In this document: positions 5,353 through 5,877 of the stretch, piece by piece
Numbering within the stretch: the first letter of the stretch is position 1
How the letters are laid out: every line of letters begins with the position of its first letter
DNA from: an uncultured Clostridiaceae bacterium
GTDB lineage: Bacteria; Bacillota; Clostridia; TANB77; CAG-508
Assembly: GCA_905198755.1 (NCBI GenBank)
Contig: CAJKDR010000066.1
Location: 1 to 5,877 of the forward strand
Direction of reading: 5' to 3'
DNA length: 5,877 nucleotides
Notes under the pieces: generated by a model
What the model was told of the DNA's origin: nothing
What the model saw: the letters and a program-made list of their open reading frames with translations, nothing else
Databases searched by the model: none
Translations under genes and position numbers: made by a program

Positions 5353-5877
5353 ATGATAGAGTGGTTAAAAGATTGGGCAAATCAAATTATAGTTGCTATA
5401 GTAATAGCTATTATATTTGAATTAATAATACCAAATGGAAAGAATAAAAAATATATAAAAATGGTTATAAACTTATATGTTCTATTTGTACTATTAAATC
5501 CAATAGTTTCAAAATTTAATGGAATTAGTAATTTAAGTTTATCTGATTTTGATTATAAAAAATATATAGGCGAAGAGAATAGCATACAAACAAGTAGCAC
5601 AGTAAAATCTGATGAAATAATAAAAAGTACAATGGAAAATTCTATAAAACAAGATATAACAAATAAATTATTATCTGAAGGTTATAAAATAAATAGTATT
5701 AGCATAGATATAGATAATAATAATAAAAAAATAAATAGTATTAGATTGAGTATTGAAAAGAAGAATGAAGAAAGTAATAACACAGTATCAAATATAGAAG
5801 TTAATAAAGTAGAAGAAGTAAATATAAACTCAGAAAATAAAAAGAGTACAGATAGTAAAATTAAAAAGAAAGAAATT
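5353..5877 (+). CDS. spoIIIAF: Stage III sporulation protein AF (3' end outside the window)
   Basis: The frame is open for 175 codons to the window edge, most of the family's usual length (206 in B. subtilis). The N-terminus MIEWLKDWANQIIVAIVIAI begins the first membrane segment. The diagnostic block IIPNGKNKKYIKMVINLYVL (about residues 27-46) runs into the second membrane segment, ending LLNPIV. The rest is a polar extramembrane domain. In B. subtilis this domain adopts a ring-building-motif fold; here the paired beta-like strands KINSISIDI and KINSIRLSI fit such a domain. The far C-terminal part is rich in Lys, Glu and Asn and looks like a low-complexity linker. The start ATG lies 7 nt after the spoIIIAE stop, with its weak SD (GGTAGGA) overlapping that stop, so translation is probably coupled to spoIIIAE. 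A frameshift in spoIIIAE could thus also lower SpoIIIAF. Confidence 0.93.
   Translation, partial: MIEWLKDWANQIIVAIVIAIIFELIIPNGKNKKYIKMVINLYVLFVLLNPIVSKFNGISNLSLSDFDYKKYIGEENSIQTSSTVKSDEIIKSTMENSIKQDITNKLLSEGYKINSISIDIDNNNKKINSIRLSIEKKNEESNNTVSNIEVNKVEEVNINSENKKSTDSKIKKKEI
5686..5744 (+). repeat. In-frame 17-bp direct repeat within spoIIIAF
   Basis: AAAATAAATAGTATTAG occurs at 5686-5702 and again at 5728-5744, 42 bases (14 codons) apart and in the same frame, encoding Lys-Ile-Asn-Ser-Ile twice. It may be a small internal duplication or convergent use of a beta-strand motif with A/T-rich codons. Confidence 0.6.

Overview
The window comes from an AT-rich, endospore-forming member of the Bacillota, most probably a clostridium-like lineage. 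The evidence is a recognisable spoIIIA sporulation operon, A/T-ending codons almost throughout (AGA for Arg, ATA for Ile), strong Shine-Dalgarno (SD) sites, and hairpin-plus-T-tract terminators. No rRNA or other taxonomic marker is present, so the species cannot be named.

Layout, left to right. Bases 1-657 hold the 3' end of an unrecognised protein gene, closed by a perfect 15-bp terminator hairpin. Bases 796-1515 encode a full-length YebC/PmpR/TACO1-family protein with its own likely promoter and terminator. spoIIIAA follows (1616-2482, TTG start, ideal SD); its last codons form one arm of a terminator hairpin. A convergent minus-strand gene (2873 to 2499) encodes a 124-residue protein I do not recognise. 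It has a good SigA-type promoter and codon use unlike its neighbours. Plus-strand genes resume with spoIIIAB (3017-3526), spoIIIAC (3551-3745), spoIIIAD (3779-4165), spoIIIAE (4184-5345, broken by a frameshift near 4478) and the start of spoIIIAF (from 5353, running off the window end).

How they fit together: SpoIIIAA is the ATPase, and SpoIIIAB to AH the membrane and ring components, of the SpoIIIA-SpoIIQ channel ('feeding tube') linking mother cell and forespore. In well-studied sporulators the eight genes form one compact SigE-dependent operon. Here spoIIIAA has been detached from spoIIIAB by a foreign-looking antisense gene with its own promoter, and spoIIIAA has a terminator where the next gene would normally begin. 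The remaining genes are tightly spaced (7-33 nt) and would need their own promoter between 2874 and 3016.

The observations most worth following are the split operon with its boundary at the SpoIIIAA C-terminus, and the single-base frameshift in spoIIIAE. The frameshift is a sequencing error, a recent inactivation or, least likely, recoding. I see no CRISPR array, tRNA, rRNA or insertion sequence. I do not see a new multi-gene system; the inserted orphan gene is the only unexplained complete gene.
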